The notes under the pieces are model-generated. The model was not told where the DNA came from. It worked only from the letters and a program-made list of their open reading frames with translations, and ran no database searches. This document shows, piece after piece, positions 1 through 8,987 of a stretch of 64,000 nt of DNA. How positions within the stretch are numbered: the stretch's first letter is position 1; every line of letters starts with the position of its first letter. Origin of the DNA: Carnobacterium maltaromaticum DSM 20342 (GTDB lineage: Bacteria; Bacillota; Bacilli; Lactobacillales; Carnobacteriaceae); assembly GCF_000744945.1 (NCBI RefSeq), contig NZ_JQMX01000001.1:3483130-3547129 (forward strand). The letters run 5' to 3'. A program made the position numbers and the translations under genes.

Positions 1-117
1 ACATATTTATTAAAAAAATCTGATACGATACGCTTTGCAGCTAATCTCCCACATGTTTATCAAAATAATTCAGATCAACCTGTTGAATTACATTTGACGA
101 TGACTTCAGATTATTGA
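1..117 (+). CDS. C-terminal end of a probable cupin-domain protein (partial)
   Basis: Reading frame 1 is open from the window edge for 38 codons and ends in TGA. The peptide contains DTIRFAANLPHVYQN, the pattern of the last strands of a cupin barrel (Gly/Asp-x-hydrophobic, then Pro-His-x-Tyr-x-Asn). Such tails are common at the C-terminus of XRE-type regulators with a cupin sensor domain, so that is the likely identity. The N-terminal part lies outside the window, so a DNA-binding domain cannot be confirmed; a free-standing cupin enzyme is the alternative. Confidence 0.6.
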   Translation, partial: TYLLKKSDTIRFAANLPHVYQNNSDQPVELHLTMTSDY

Positions 118-149
118 TTGCTGAAATGAAAAATTAGTCTTTTATCTTT

Positions 150-192
150 GGATAACGAATATGATATAATAATACTGTTACATTATCCAGAA
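150..192 (+). promoter_or_regulatory. Probable promoter of the PlcR/Rgg-like regulator
   Basis: A TATAAT hexamer sits about 40 bases before the ATG. A short inverted pair, GGATAA and TTATCC, flanks it and could be an operator, possibly for autoregulation. No good -35 is visible. Inference only. Confidence 0.4.
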
Positions 193-208
193 TAAAAGAG
201 GTGAAAGT

Positions 209-1435
209 ATGACTCAGCTTTTAGGTGTGCGGATTGCTAATTTACGCAAGCAAAAAAAGCTATCAACTAAAAAATTGGCAACTGGGATTATTTCGATTTC
301 TTATTTATCCAATATTGAAACGTGTAAGAAGATTCCTAGCCTTGAGACATTATTATTTTTAGCGGATCGTTTAAATGTTTCTCATCAACAGCTAGTTTTT
401 GAAGAGGTTGGAAATTCAGACTTGGAAACACTTTTTATTGATCTTTTTAATTGTTTGGTGCGCAATCAAATGCTAGAAGCTAAGCAAAAATTAGATGAGA
501 TAGAGCATAACTATTCTATTCAAATGGAAAGCCCCATAGCTGAAATAAGTTATTACTTATTAGTCTGTATTTATCAACTAAAGTCTTGGCAATTTAACGA
601 AGCCCAAGAAATTCGTGAGTTGTTTATTCATTCTTTTGCCAAATTGATTGATAAGAGTTTTTTACCTATTGAGTTACAACGGTACTATTATTTCTATGAA
701 GGCTTGCGCTTAAATTTAGCAACCAGCTATTTAGAGTCAATAAATAGCTATCAAAAATACTTAGCTTTAGAACATTCAGATGCAAAGATGAATGTAATGG
801 TCGAAGGTTATATTGCGTTGAATTATATTTGTTTAAGTCAATATGAGAGTGCTTTAAAATTAATTGATTCTGCATTAGATAAAACTAAAAAACTTCCACT
901 TAATCAGCAAGGTAATAAGATTCAATTACTCTATTTTAAAGGTTTTGTTTATTATTTTATTCAGTTTTATGACCATGCGGTAACAAGTCTAGAAGCGGCT
1001 TTAATTAGTTTAGAGGACTACCCAGAAATGGAAGCTGAGTCTGAAAAAGAAACCTATTTAGATGCATTTTATTTTAGTTTAATTGCAAAACTTCAATCAA
1101 ATCGTCCTATTTTAAAGAATGAATATTTACCAATAGCTGAGTTATTTGTTTTATTTTCAGAAAAAGGTGAGCTAGAAAAAGCTGAATTGTTGTTGGCGAC
1201 TTTGAATGTGCTAGAAGCAAGGCCACAAGAAATGGATTACTTTATCCAATTTGGTTCGGCTTTGTGTGCTATACATGCTGGCAATGAGAAAGCATATGTT
1301 GAACAAATTACCCAATTACTGAAAGTAATTCATCTATCTAATGATGATAGTTTTATTCAAAAGGTTAAAAAACAGGCTAGTAGTTATTTTGCTAAGCAAC
1401 AAAAGTATAAAAAATCCTATGAAATCTTAAAGTAA
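209..1435 (+). CDS. XRE-type regulator with TPR-like C-terminal domain (PlcR/Rgg-like)
   Basis: A 408-residue protein. Residues about 5-62 form an XRE helix-turn-helix (GVRIANLRKQKKLSTKKLA, then SISYLSNIETCKK and a closing PSLETLLFLADRLNV). The remainder is all-helical with repeated Leu/Tyr/Ala spacing, as in the TPR repeats of peptide-sensing RRNPP regulators such as PlcR and Rgg. The start is an ATG preceded by AAGAGGTGAAAG. No small exported peptide gene is evident next to it, so the ligand is unknown. The upstream neighbour is a different gene and the downstream gene is convergent, so it is a single-gene unit. Confidence 0.75.
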   Translation: MTQLLGVRIANLRKQKKLSTKKLATGIISISYLSNIETCKKIPSLETLLFLADRLNVSHQQLVFEEVGNSDLETLFIDLFNCLVRNQMLEAKQKLDEIEHNYSIQMESPIAEISYYLLVCIYQLKSWQFNEAQEIRELFIHSFAKLIDKSFLPIELQRYYYFYEGLRLNLATSYLESINSYQKYLALEHSDAKMNVMVEGYIALNYICLSQYESALKLIDSALDKTKKLPLNQQGNKIQLLYFKGFVYYFIQFYDHAVTSLEAALISLEDYPEMEAESEKETYLDAFYFSLIAKLQSNRPILKNEYLPIAELFVLFSEKGELEKAELLLATLNVLEARPQEMDYFIQFGSALCAIHAGNEKAYVEQITQLLKVIHLSNDDSFIQKVKKQASSYFAKQQKYKKSYEILK

Positions 1436-1464
1436 AAAACAGCTAAGATAAGCTGTTTTTTATT
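1434..1464. terminator. Bidirectional terminator between convergent genes
   Basis: AACAGCT and AGCTGTT form a hairpin flanked by A and T runs, so it can serve both the regulator and the convergent acetyltransferase gene. Confidence 0.75.
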
Positions 1465-2275
1465 ATTTTTGAGAATGATTTTTTAGCCATGATTCAGCAA
1501 AATCAACGGCTTTTTTTTGATTGAATAATTTTACTTTGCTATTGCCGACCGTTCCGTTAATGCACTTGTTTTCTGCTTCAAAATCTGTACCAATTGTTAG
1601 AAAATTGTCAGTAAATAATTCAATATCAGTATATTCGGTCCAAATTGTTTTGTCATTTTCAAGAATAGGAGCACCATATTTAATCGGTTTTACATCTGAT
1701 TGACGATATTCAGCTAAATGAAACGAAGTATTATTTTCATAATTTACGCCTAGAAGTAAGATTTTTGCATCAGAAAATTGATAAATTTTCCCTAAAGGAG
1801 AGCACTCACCTAATCCATAGTTTAAAGAGTGATTCGCTAATATATCCGCCGCATGTTGTCCCCATCCGCTAAAAGAAACTTGTGGATGGCTACTACGAGA
1901 AACCTCAGGAAAAGAACGAAATGCTTCAGCAATAGCTCCCATACTCCGTGTTGGTGTATATTTGGGATGATAACCAGGCATAGTATCACGAATCGTTTGC
2001 CACCAACTTTCTGGTACTGGTGGATTGCCCCATCCTGAAGGGTCAGATAAATCGCCAGAATGAGCGGGCATAATCAAGGTGCCATTTTCACCAAGAACCT
2101 CAAATAGAGCTAAAATTACAGCAATAGCTCCACCTGAAATCCAGCCTATTGAACTTAGAGAGGAATGAACAGTTAGAATATCTCCTTTTTTTATACCTAA
2201 GTTCTTGAAATCAGTAACTAAGGAATCTTTTGTTATCGGGTGTGCTAGTTTTTGGATAGTATCTAATTCAGTCAT
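1463..2275 (-). CDS. AAC(3)-family aminoglycoside N-acetyltransferase homologue
   Basis: A 270-residue protein of the AAC(3) family, which uses acetyl-CoA to acetylate amino groups. Family signatures seen are TVHSSLSSIGW near residue 35, NGTLIMPAHSGDLSDP near 88, and the later SSHPQVSFSGWGQHA and LLLGVNYENNTSFHLAEY segments. Length matches the family (about 260-290). Chromosomal copies such as YokD are common in Firmicutes and need not confer resistance, so the natural substrate is uncertain. The ATG follows a GAAAGGAAAG ribosome site. It shares its direction with the GH1 gene but a hairpin separates them. Confidence 0.85.
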   Translation of the reverse strand: MTELDTIQKLAHPITKDSLVTDFKNLGIKKGDILTVHSSLSSIGWISGGAIAVILALFEVLGENGTLIMPAHSGDLSDPSGWGNPPVPESWWQTIRDTMPGYHPKYTPTRSMGAIAEAFRSFPEVSRSSHPQVSFSGWGQHAADILANHSLNYGLGECSPLGKIYQFSDAKILLLGVNYENNTSFHLAEYRQSDVKPIKYGAPILENDKTIWTEYTDIELFTDNFLTIGTDFEAENKCINGTVGNSKVKLFNQKKAVDFAESWLKNHSQK

Positions 2276-2301
2276 TTTCTTTCCTTTCTTTTATCAAATT
2301 A

Positions 2302-2341
2302 AAATGCGCTAAAAGCGGAAAATCAGGCTTTTAGCGCATCA
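2302..2341 (-). terminator. Terminator after the GH1 gene
   Basis: ATGCGCTAAAAGC pairs with GCTTTTAGCGCAT over 13 bases; read on the minus strand it is followed by TTTTAATTT. It separates the glucosidase transcript from the acetyltransferase gene. Confidence 0.75.
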
Positions 2342-2347
2342 TTCTTA

Positions 2348-3826
<1,479 letters not shown>

Positions 3827-3835
3827 TTACACAAG

Positions 3836-3846
3836 TTCATTATACC
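3836..3846 (-). promoter_or_regulatory. Probable -10 element of the GH1 gene
   Basis: On the minus strand GGTATAATGAAC gives a consensus TATAAT about 50 bases before the start codon. No clear -35 at 17 bases, so an activator may be needed. Confidence 0.4.
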
Positions 3847-3998
3847 TGTTTTAGGTCAGAAATCCCACCTTTTCAAGAGATATTTTTATAATAAAATCAT
3901 GCTATTCTTTGATGGGAAATCCCCCAGTATGGATGAAACGACTTCGTATTGGTATACTGATAGTGAGTTGATCTTTGAATAGTTATGGGGGAGAGCAA

Positions 3999-4421
3999 AT
4001 GGAGCCAAAAAACGATCGTGCTATCAAGCAAGAAATTCACAAGCTTGCAAAAAATGCAGATCATCAATTATTAGCTATTTGGGCAGCAGAATGTGCAGAG
4101 AGAGTTTTGCCTATTTTTAATGAGAATTATCAAGAGGATAGTCGGCCTAGCGAGGCTATTCGAGCAAATCGAAATTGGATTAAAGGTAAATGTACGGTAA
4201 GTGAAGCTAGAGCAGCAGCTTTTGCAGCACATGCAGCTGCGCGAGATGCAGTAGAGGATAATTGTTGTTATGCGGCAAGATCAGCAGGTCACACGGCTGC
4301 AACTGTTCATGTAGCAACTCACGCAGTCTATGCTTCAGATTACGCTGCTAAAGCGAATCCAACCGAAAGAATCTGGGATTATCAGCGCTTAGTTGAATTA
4401 CTACAAGAGGAGATCGTTTAG
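3999..4421 (+). CDS. Putative immunity protein, Imm-5-like domain
   Basis: About 140 residues, mostly alpha-helical and rich in Ala and His. Visible blocks are LLAIWAAECAERVLPIF, RPSEAIRANRNWIKG, EARAAAFAAHAAARDA and AARSAGHTAATVHVATHA. These resemble the Imm-5-like family, predicted antidotes to polymorphic toxins; this is family recall, not a search. I chose ATG 3999 over an upstream in-frame TTG because GGGGGAGA lies 4 to 5 bases before it. It is preceded by a TATACT -10 box and ended by a hairpin, so it is monocistronic. No toxin gene is adjacent. Confidence 0.7.
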   Translation: MEPKNDRAIKQEIHKLAKNADHQLLAIWAAECAERVLPIFNENYQEDSRPSEAIRANRNWIKGKCTVSEARAAAFAAHAAARDAVEDNCCYAARSAGHTAATVHVATHAVYASDYAAKANPTERIWDYQRLVELLQEEIV

Positions 4422-4459
4422 ATTGCTTAATCTAATTAATTTATTTCACCTAAATATAA

Positions 4460-4496
4460 AGGCAATTCCATCTGATTATAGGAATTGCCCTTATAC
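4460..4496. terminator. Hairpin terminator between convergent genes
   Basis: GGCAATTCC and GGAATTGCC form a perfect 9-bp stem between the Imm-5-like and DUF1801 genes. The T run is weak, so termination efficiency is uncertain. Confidence 0.6.
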
Positions 4497-4499
4497 TAT

Positions 4500-4862
4500 C
4501 TATTTTAATTTATTTTCAGCAACACGAAAAAGAACGATTTCACGAACAAGCTCATAGGGGATGGGTTTATCAAAAGGAAATTGAATGGCGCCTTTTGACG
4601 TTTTATAGTCTTTTAAAGCTTCCTCAAAGGCTATAATCGCACTTGGTGTAGGATAAAAGCCAATATGTTTTTTCTGAGCAGCAAAATGAACTAAGTTGCC
4701 ATTTAAGACAAAGGTAGGCATTTGATAACTGATTTTTTCACTACTTTCTGGAGCAGCTTCTTTTATGACTTTTCTAAGTTTTTTTAAGATTAATTGAATG
4801 TCTAGCGGAAATTGTGAAATATAGGCATCGATTGATTCGATTTTATCTTGACTTGGATTCAT
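4500..4862 (-). CDS. DUF1801 / YdhG-like small protein
   Basis: A 120-residue protein with the DUF1801 pattern: IDAYISQFPLDIQLILKKLR at the N-terminus, then PESSEKISYQMPTF, HFAAQKKHIGFYP and KGAIQFPFDKPIP. The fold is frataxin-like, and relatives in Bacillus have been called iron chaperones, but the role here is not shown by the sequence. Length fits the family. It stands alone, with its own ribosome site and a convergent neighbour. Confidence 0.85.
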   Translation of the reverse strand: MNPSQDKIESIDAYISQFPLDIQLILKKLRKVIKEAAPESSEKISYQMPTFVLNGNLVHFAAQKKHIGFYPTPSAIIAFEEALKDYKTSKGAIQFPFDKPIPYELVREIVLFRVAENKLK

Positions 4863-5061
4863 TTGAAAACCACCTTTTCAGATTAAATAACTTAAGAACA
4901 GTATACTATAAAATACATTTATTTGCTCTTTATTAGCTGTTCTAGTCAGATAAATTTATGGGATAGTTATTGACCTAAGGTAGAATTCCTTTATAATAAA
5001 TAGGAAGAGCTTTTTAGCTTGTTAAACTAAATCAATTATTAAAAGACAGGGGAGATCAAGC

Positions 5062-5403
5062 ATGGAAGAAAGCAATAAGATCGTTCAACCTGAAATTGTT
5101 CAGCGTGTTATGAATAAGTTACCAGAAGCAGATATCGTTGCAAAATTATCTGATTTTATCAAAGTTTTAGGAGATGGAACTCGGATTAAAATTATTTGGA
5201 TTTTAGAGGAAAATGAGATGTGTGTCAATGATTTAGCAGTGGCTTTAAATATGTCACAATCGGCTGTATCTCATCAATTAAAAACTTTAAAAACAGCTAA
5301 TGTAGTTAAATCGAAAAGAGAAGGAAAAAACATTTTTTATTCTCTATCCGATGATCACGTTAAAGATATTTTCTTAAAAACATTGGAACATATCCAAGAA
5401 TAA
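5062..5403 (+). CDS. ArsR/SmtB-family metal-responsive repressor
   Basis: A 113-residue winged-helix protein. The recognition helix is SQSAVSHQLKTLKTANVV and the wing is KREGKNIFYSL. The last helix carries D97, H99, H110 and E113, spaced like the alpha-5 zinc ligands of CzrA (Asp, His, His, His), with Glu replacing the final His. There is a C54 but no paired cysteine, so an arsenic/cadmium alpha-3 site is unlikely. These repressors normally sit beside an efflux pump; none is next to this gene. The start has a strong AGGGGAGA site. Confidence 0.85.
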   Translation: MEESNKIVQPEIVQRVMNKLPEADIVAKLSDFIKVLGDGTRIKIIWILEENEMCVNDLAVALNMSQSAVSHQLKTLKTANVVKSKREGKNIFYSLSDDHVKDIFLKTLEHIQE

Positions 5404-5429
5404 TAGGTTTTTAGTATAATTATAAAAAA

Positions 5430-5470
5430 ACACCACGAGGACTTTTTAGTCTTAGTGGTGTTTTTTTTTA
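5430..5470 (+). terminator. Terminator after arsR-type gene
   Basis: ACACCACGAGGACT pairs with AGTCTTAGTGGTGT around a TTTTT loop, followed by nine T residues. Confidence 0.9.
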
Positions 5471-5589
5471 GGCTGATTTTCTCATAAAAGATACTATGTA
5501 ATATGGATTTATTTGTATTTCATACTATTTAGATTAAAACTAGTTCGTAAAAATAATACGGATATGACTAAATTAGAGAGCTGAGTTTT

Positions 5590-5770
5590 TTAATCTAATC
5601 TTCTCAGGGAAAGTTTGCTGAGTATAAGGGGTAGTGTACCAACATTTATTAATGAAAAACTATCTAAAAGGTAGCTTAAATTCAGCAGATAGTCCGAAAT
5701 ATCCTTAGGGCTAAAGACCCATGACGTTGGTATCCTTGAATGGTAAACTAGCTTTATCAGATAATTATAC
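5590..5770 (+). ncRNA. Candidate structured leader RNA upstream of a small membrane protein
   Basis: Several nested pairings can be drawn: TACCAAC with GTTGGTA (plus AAGG with CCTT outside it), ACTATCT with AGATAGT inside, a GGG-CTAAAGA-CCC hairpin, and an upstream CTCAG/CTGAG hairpin. Together they make a multibranched fold ending just before the ribosome site of the next gene. I compared it by memory with TPP, SAM, cobalamin, lysine, ydaO, yybP, M-box, GEMM, THF and T-box classes and it matches none. An unrecognised riboswitch, protein-binding leader or sRNA is possible. Confidence 0.4.
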
Positions 5771-5784
5771 GAGGAGAGATTGAG

Positions 5785-5964
5785 ATGGGAGAGACACGTT
5801 CGGTTGTAATGACAATTTTATCTATAATTGGTTTTTTTGTAGTATTGGGGATTGCTATTAAGTTTTTGGGCTTGGCTTTAATTGTAGGATTTAAGTTTTT
5901 ATTACCATTAGCTTTGGTTATTTTGTTGATTCAGGGTATTAGTAAAAAAACGAAAAATGCTTAA
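5785..5964 (+). CDS. Small hydrophobic membrane protein, 59 residues
   Basis: ATG with a strong GAGGAGAG ribosome site 7 bases upstream opens a 59-codon frame ending in TAA, immediately before a terminator. Residues about 8-30 and 30-50 are two continuous hydrophobic segments (start MGETRSVVMT, then ILSIIGFFVVLGI), and the tail is SKKTKNA, suggesting two membrane helices. I recognise no family. The good ribosome site, flanking terminator and folded leader support it as a real gene. Confidence 0.65.
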   Translation: MGETRSVVMTILSIIGFFVVLGIAIKFLGLALIVGFKFLLPLALVILLIQGISKKTKNA

Positions 5965-5975
5965 TTAAATAACGA

Positions 5976-6014
5976 AGGGAAAACGAGTGAGAAGATTTTG
6001 TTTTCCTTTTTTTA
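5976..6014 (+). terminator. Terminator after the small membrane protein
   Basis: GGGAAAAC and GTTTTCC(C/T) form the stem, followed by a long T run. Confidence 0.75.
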
Positions 6015-6253
6015 TTTTGTTAAATATTTAAAACCATGTTTTTAGTTAGTTTTTTGTGTTATACTTACTTGTGAAGAATTTATAAAAAGTTTTTTAGTTT
6101 AAAAAATAACGTTTTTAGTTAAATGTTTTGGGCTATTAAATGAACTATTTAAAGATTAATTTAGTCGAAGAGGAGTATTTATTTATCTATGTTTAGGTTC
6201 GATTTAATTGTTAATAAAAGCAACTATTTTAACTATTTTTAAATTTTTCTATT
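6015..6253. other. AT-rich intergenic stretch
   Basis: Very AT-rich with no credible open frame or paired structure that I can see. It leads into the tandem palindromic repeats and may hold the promoter for the gene at 6630. Confidence 0.4.
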
Positions 6254-6343
6254 TAGCTTAGTTCTTATGAGCCACCTCCTCGAGAAAAAAATAAAAATTC
6301 GAGAGGACAAAAGCGTCCTATCAATTTTTCCTATTTTCTTGCC
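6254..6343 (+). repeat. Palindromic leader repeat, copy 1 (3' arm lost)
   Basis: Left arm AGTTCTTATGAGCC, then CTCCTCGAG, AT-rich arm and the tip hairpin GGAC-AAAAGC-GTCC. It stops at TTTTCTTGCC, where copy 2 begins, so the closing GGCTC arm is missing. Confidence 0.8.
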
Positions 6344-6345
6344 AA

Positions 6346-6464
6346 GGCCAGCTTCTATGAGTTAGCCTCTCGGAAGAAAGATGAAATTTCGAGGTGACAA
6401 AAAACGTCACATCAAATTTCCCTATTCTTCAGTCGAGCCTGAGCGAACTCAACGAGCTTTTGAT
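6346..6464 (+). repeat. Palindromic leader repeat, copy 2
   Basis: Same layout with more changes. The tip is GTGAC-AAAAAAC-GTCAC and the AT arms are AAATTT and AAATTT. It ends CTCAACGAGCTTTTGAT. A 29-base fragment of another copy's 3' end (CCGGCTCAACGAACTTTTTAT) follows at 6465-6494. Confidence 0.8.
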
Positions 6465-6494
6465 GGAGTTAAACCGGCTCAACGAACTTTTTAT

Positions 6495-6613
6495 AGGCTA
6501 GTTCTTATGAGCTACCTCCTCGAGAAAAAGATAAAAATTCGAGAGGACAAAAAGCGTCCTATCAATTTTTCCTATTTTCTTGCCGGAGCTAACCAACTCA
6601 ACGAACTTTTTAT
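6495..6613 (+). repeat. Palindromic leader repeat, copy 3
   Basis: Nearly full-length copy with tip stem GGAC/GTCC and terminal CTTTTTAT. Its 3' end lies 16 bases before the ATG of the next gene, directly abutting the ribosome site. Confidence 0.88.
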
Positions 6614-6629
6614 ATATAGGGGGAAGAAA

Positions 6630-6929
6630 ATGCAAAAAGATTACAGAACATTGGAGTATCGTCAGTTTGAAGAATTAAAAAACAGGGTAAAGTTAATTGA
6701 TTTTTATTGGATGCGTTACAAGAGTCAACATCCTCAAAAGGATTATAGTGAAGAGGTATTGGATCATATTGAAGTGATTGAAGATTTTATTTATAAGAAG
6801 CGTTATGAGGAGCTAAGGCTAGTTAAAATAAATTTTCGCAGAACAAAGGTAAAGCTACCAGAAAAAAATTATCAAAAATTAAAACAATATAGTGAACTAT
6901 CCAATCTATTGCAAAACTCTTTAAAATAA
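6630..6929 (+). CDS. Hypothetical protein, 99 residues, charged and helical
   Basis: I do not recognise this protein. It is rich in Lys, Glu, Tyr and Arg, with RQFEELKNRVKLIDFYW and EEVLDHIEVIEDFIYKK, and looks like a helical cytoplasmic protein with a basic C-terminal half. No signal peptide or membrane segment is visible. The frame stays open much further upstream, but that part is repeat sequence; ATG 6630 with TAGGGGGAAG just before it is the real start. A strong terminator follows, so it is transcribed alone behind three tandem leader repeats. Confidence 0.7.
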   Translation: MQKDYRTLEYRQFEELKNRVKLIDFYWMRYKSQHPQKDYSEEVLDHIEVIEDFIYKKRYEELRLVKINFRRTKVKLPEKNYQKLKQYSELSNLLQNSLK

Positions 6930-6935
6930 ATCACA

Positions 6936-6968
6936 AACTACTTAAGCAAAAGCTTAAGTAGTTTTTTA
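6936..6968 (+). terminator. Terminator
   Basis: ACTACTTAAGC pairs with GCTTAAGTAGT around AAAA, followed by six T residues. Confidence 0.9.
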
Positions 6969-7154
6969 GTATAACCTGAAAATAAAATGAGAAATAGTTA
7001 GGGATAGATAGTGAAAAAATAATAGAAAGGGTGTTGTGTTTCTTTGTATACAACGTTTATCTACAATGATAAATTCACAAAGTAATCATTTTTTTTAGCA
7101 AGAAGTTAAATTTATGTGTTATAATGGCTATAAATAAAAAGGATGTGAATAGTT

Positions 7155-7913
7155 TTGAATACATTGTTAAAAGATAAAAAAATTGTCATTATGGGTGTTG
7201 TAAATAAAGCGAGTATCGCTTGGGGTTGTGCTAAAGCAATGAATGATTGTGGAGCGACTGTTATTTATACGTACCAAAATGATCGTGTGAAAAAACAGCT
7301 TGAGAAACTAGTGGGAACAGAAGCAAACCTCGTTGAATGTGATGTAGCTACTGATGAACAAGTTGAAGAGGCTTTCAATCAAATTCATAAAACATATGGT
7401 ACGATAGATGGTTTGGTCCATTCAATTGCATTTGCTCGTAAAGAAGAACTTGGTGGAAATGTTTTTGATTCTACTAGAGAAGGTTTTGCAATTGCTCACG
7501 ATATTAGCTCTTATTCTTTATTATTAGTTTCTCGTTACGCAAGTAAAATCATGAATCCAGGTGGAAGCATTATTACAATGACTTATATTGGTTCTGAGCG
7601 CGCAATCGCCAATTATAATATTATGGGCTTGGCAAAAGCTTCATTAGAAGCAGCTGTCCGTTACTTGGCTTTAGATTTAGCAAAACAAGACATCCGTGTG
7701 AATGCTATTTCATCAGGAGCAATTAAAACACTAGCAGCTTCAGGTATTAAAGGCTTCAACGCTTTGTTAGATGAGCAAGCAGCCAGAACACCTTCAGGTA
7801 AGCAAGTTACAACTGAAGAAGTTGGAAATACAGCAGCATTCCTAATGAGTGATATGTCTCGAGGAATTGTTGGAGAAATTATTTATGTAGATAAAGGAAC
7901 TCACATGACTTAA
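7155..7913 (+). CDS. fabI: Enoyl-[acyl-carrier-protein] reductase FabI
   Basis: A 252-residue short-chain dehydrogenase that carries out the last reduction in each cycle of fatty acid elongation using NAD(P)H. The FabI-type Tyr-x9-Tyr-x6-Lys triad is Y144, Y154, K161, and the cofactor loop is VNKASIAWG. The C-terminal YVDKGTHMT is typical. Translation begins at a TTG, with AAAAGGATG ahead of it; no better in-frame ATG exists near the start of the fold. A TATAAT box lies about 30 bases upstream. It is separate from any fab cluster, flanked by terminators. I saw no clear FabT operator. Confidence 0.95.
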   Translation: MNTLLKDKKIVIMGVVNKASIAWGCAKAMNDCGATVIYTYQNDRVKKQLEKLVGTEANLVECDVATDEQVEEAFNQIHKTYGTIDGLVHSIAFARKEELGGNVFDSTREGFAIAHDISSYSLLLVSRYASKIMNPGGSIITMTYIGSERAIANYNIMGLAKASLEAAVRYLALDLAKQDIRVNAISSGAIKTLAASGIKGFNALLDEQAARTPSGKQVTTEEVGNTAAFLMSDMSRGIVGEIIYVDKGTHMT

Positions 7914-7919
7914 AAAGTC

Positions 7920-7961
7920 AAAAAAAAGCGATTTGGTTAATTTAACCAAATCGCTTTTTTT
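7920..7961. terminator. Bidirectional terminator between fabI and the UPF0104 gene
   Basis: AAAAAAAGCGATTTGGTTAA pairs almost perfectly with the following TTAACCAAATCGCTTTTTTT, giving T runs on both strands. Confidence 0.92.
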
Positions 7962-8979
7962 AATCTTTTTCTAAAGGTTCACTTTTTTTAAATTTCAAAG
8001 CAAATGCACCTAAGAAAATACCTAGATAATAAGTGAAAATACGCCATAAGATCAGAGCAATCACTAGTTTTTCCTGATTTGCAATGAAACCACCAAAAAG
8101 TAAAGTAAAACTATACTCAGCACCCCCGGCACCCCCAGGAATTGGAAACATAGAGACAATCAGAACAATAAAGGCATGTAAACTAATAATTGTTAGAATA
8201 CTAATATGACTGACACCTAAACTGAGTAATATAAAGTAAGGGACAATAAAATAGAAAAATAATTGAATTAGAGTTAGTAGACTGATTTCAAGTAGAAGTT
8301 TTTTCTCATTACGAATATAAACACTTTCTTCATAAAAAGCATCTATTTTTTCAACTAATCCTTCTTCCCAACGGGCAATTGTTTCTTGATCTTTAAATCT
8401 TTTTAGGCCTTTTAAAATCCAATGAATAATTGATTTTAGCCAGTTTGCTTTAAATGTAATCAATAGCAGAACAATTATTACGACTATATGAATTAATAAG
8501 CCAAATATAATTAACCCAGCTAGCTGACTAATTTGACTACTTAATGCTTGATAGCCAAATAGAACACAAATACCAAAAACAACAACAATCATACCTTGAT
8601 AAACTACAAATTTCATCAATAATACAGAGCTTCCAACACCAATATCGACACCAGTTTTATTTAATGCTACTAATTGTGCTGGTTGTCCACCAGTAGAAAA
8701 TGGTGTAATTGCGTTGAAAAAATCTTCAATTAAGGATACACGATAGGCATTGCTAAATTTATAACTTTTATAACGTCTACGCAGTAAACTTTGTATTATT
8801 TTCGCTTTGAATCCCCAATATACTAACATTGAGAGAAAAGCAACTAAAATCCAACCCCAATTTAGCTGTTGAAGCTCTCTCCAAACTTCGGTAAAAGATA
8901 ACTTGCGAAATTCCCAAATAAAGATACCTACACCAATAGCTAAAACAATACCTAAAAAATATCTATTTTTTTTACTCAT
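7960..8979 (-). CDS. UPF0104 / lysylphosphatidylglycerol synthase-type flippase-like membrane protein
   Basis: A 339-residue integral membrane protein with about eight hydrophobic segments. It matches the membrane half of MprF-like proteins, known as UPF0104: an N-terminal helix, then EDFFNAITPFSTGGQPAQ and a later FPIPGGAGGAEYSF motif. There is no soluble aminoacyl-transfer domain, so it is not an MprF synthase; a lipid-translocating role is a family-level inference. The ATG follows AAGGAGATGTTGT. It is transcribed from its own promoter region on the minus strand. Confidence 0.85.
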   Translation of the reverse strand: MSKKNRYFLGIVLAIGVGIFIWEFRKLSFTEVWRELQQLNWGWILVAFLSMLVYWGFKAKIIQSLLRRRYKSYKFSNAYRVSLIEDFFNAITPFSTGGQPAQLVALNKTGVDIGVGSSVLLMKFVVYQGMIVVVFGICVLFGYQALSSQISQLAGLIIFGLLIHIVVIIVLLLITFKANWLKSIIHWILKGLKRFKDQETIARWEEGLVEKIDAFYEESVYIRNEKKLLLEISLLTLIQLFFYFIVPYFILLSLGVSHISILTIISLHAFIVLIVSMFPIPGGAGGAEYSFTLLFGGFIANQEKLVIALILWRIFTYYLGIFLGAFALKFKKSEPLEKD

Positions 8980-8987
8980 ACAACATC

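Noticed and set aside
5590..5770. Group I intron core or known riboswitch
   Set aside because: AGATAGTCC resembles an intron S element but the partner P, Q and R elements are absent, and no known riboswitch core was matched.
6381..6629. Long N-terminal extension of the 99-residue gene
   Set aside because: The extension is translated palindromic repeat; the gene's own ribosome site and ATG at 6630 are the real start.
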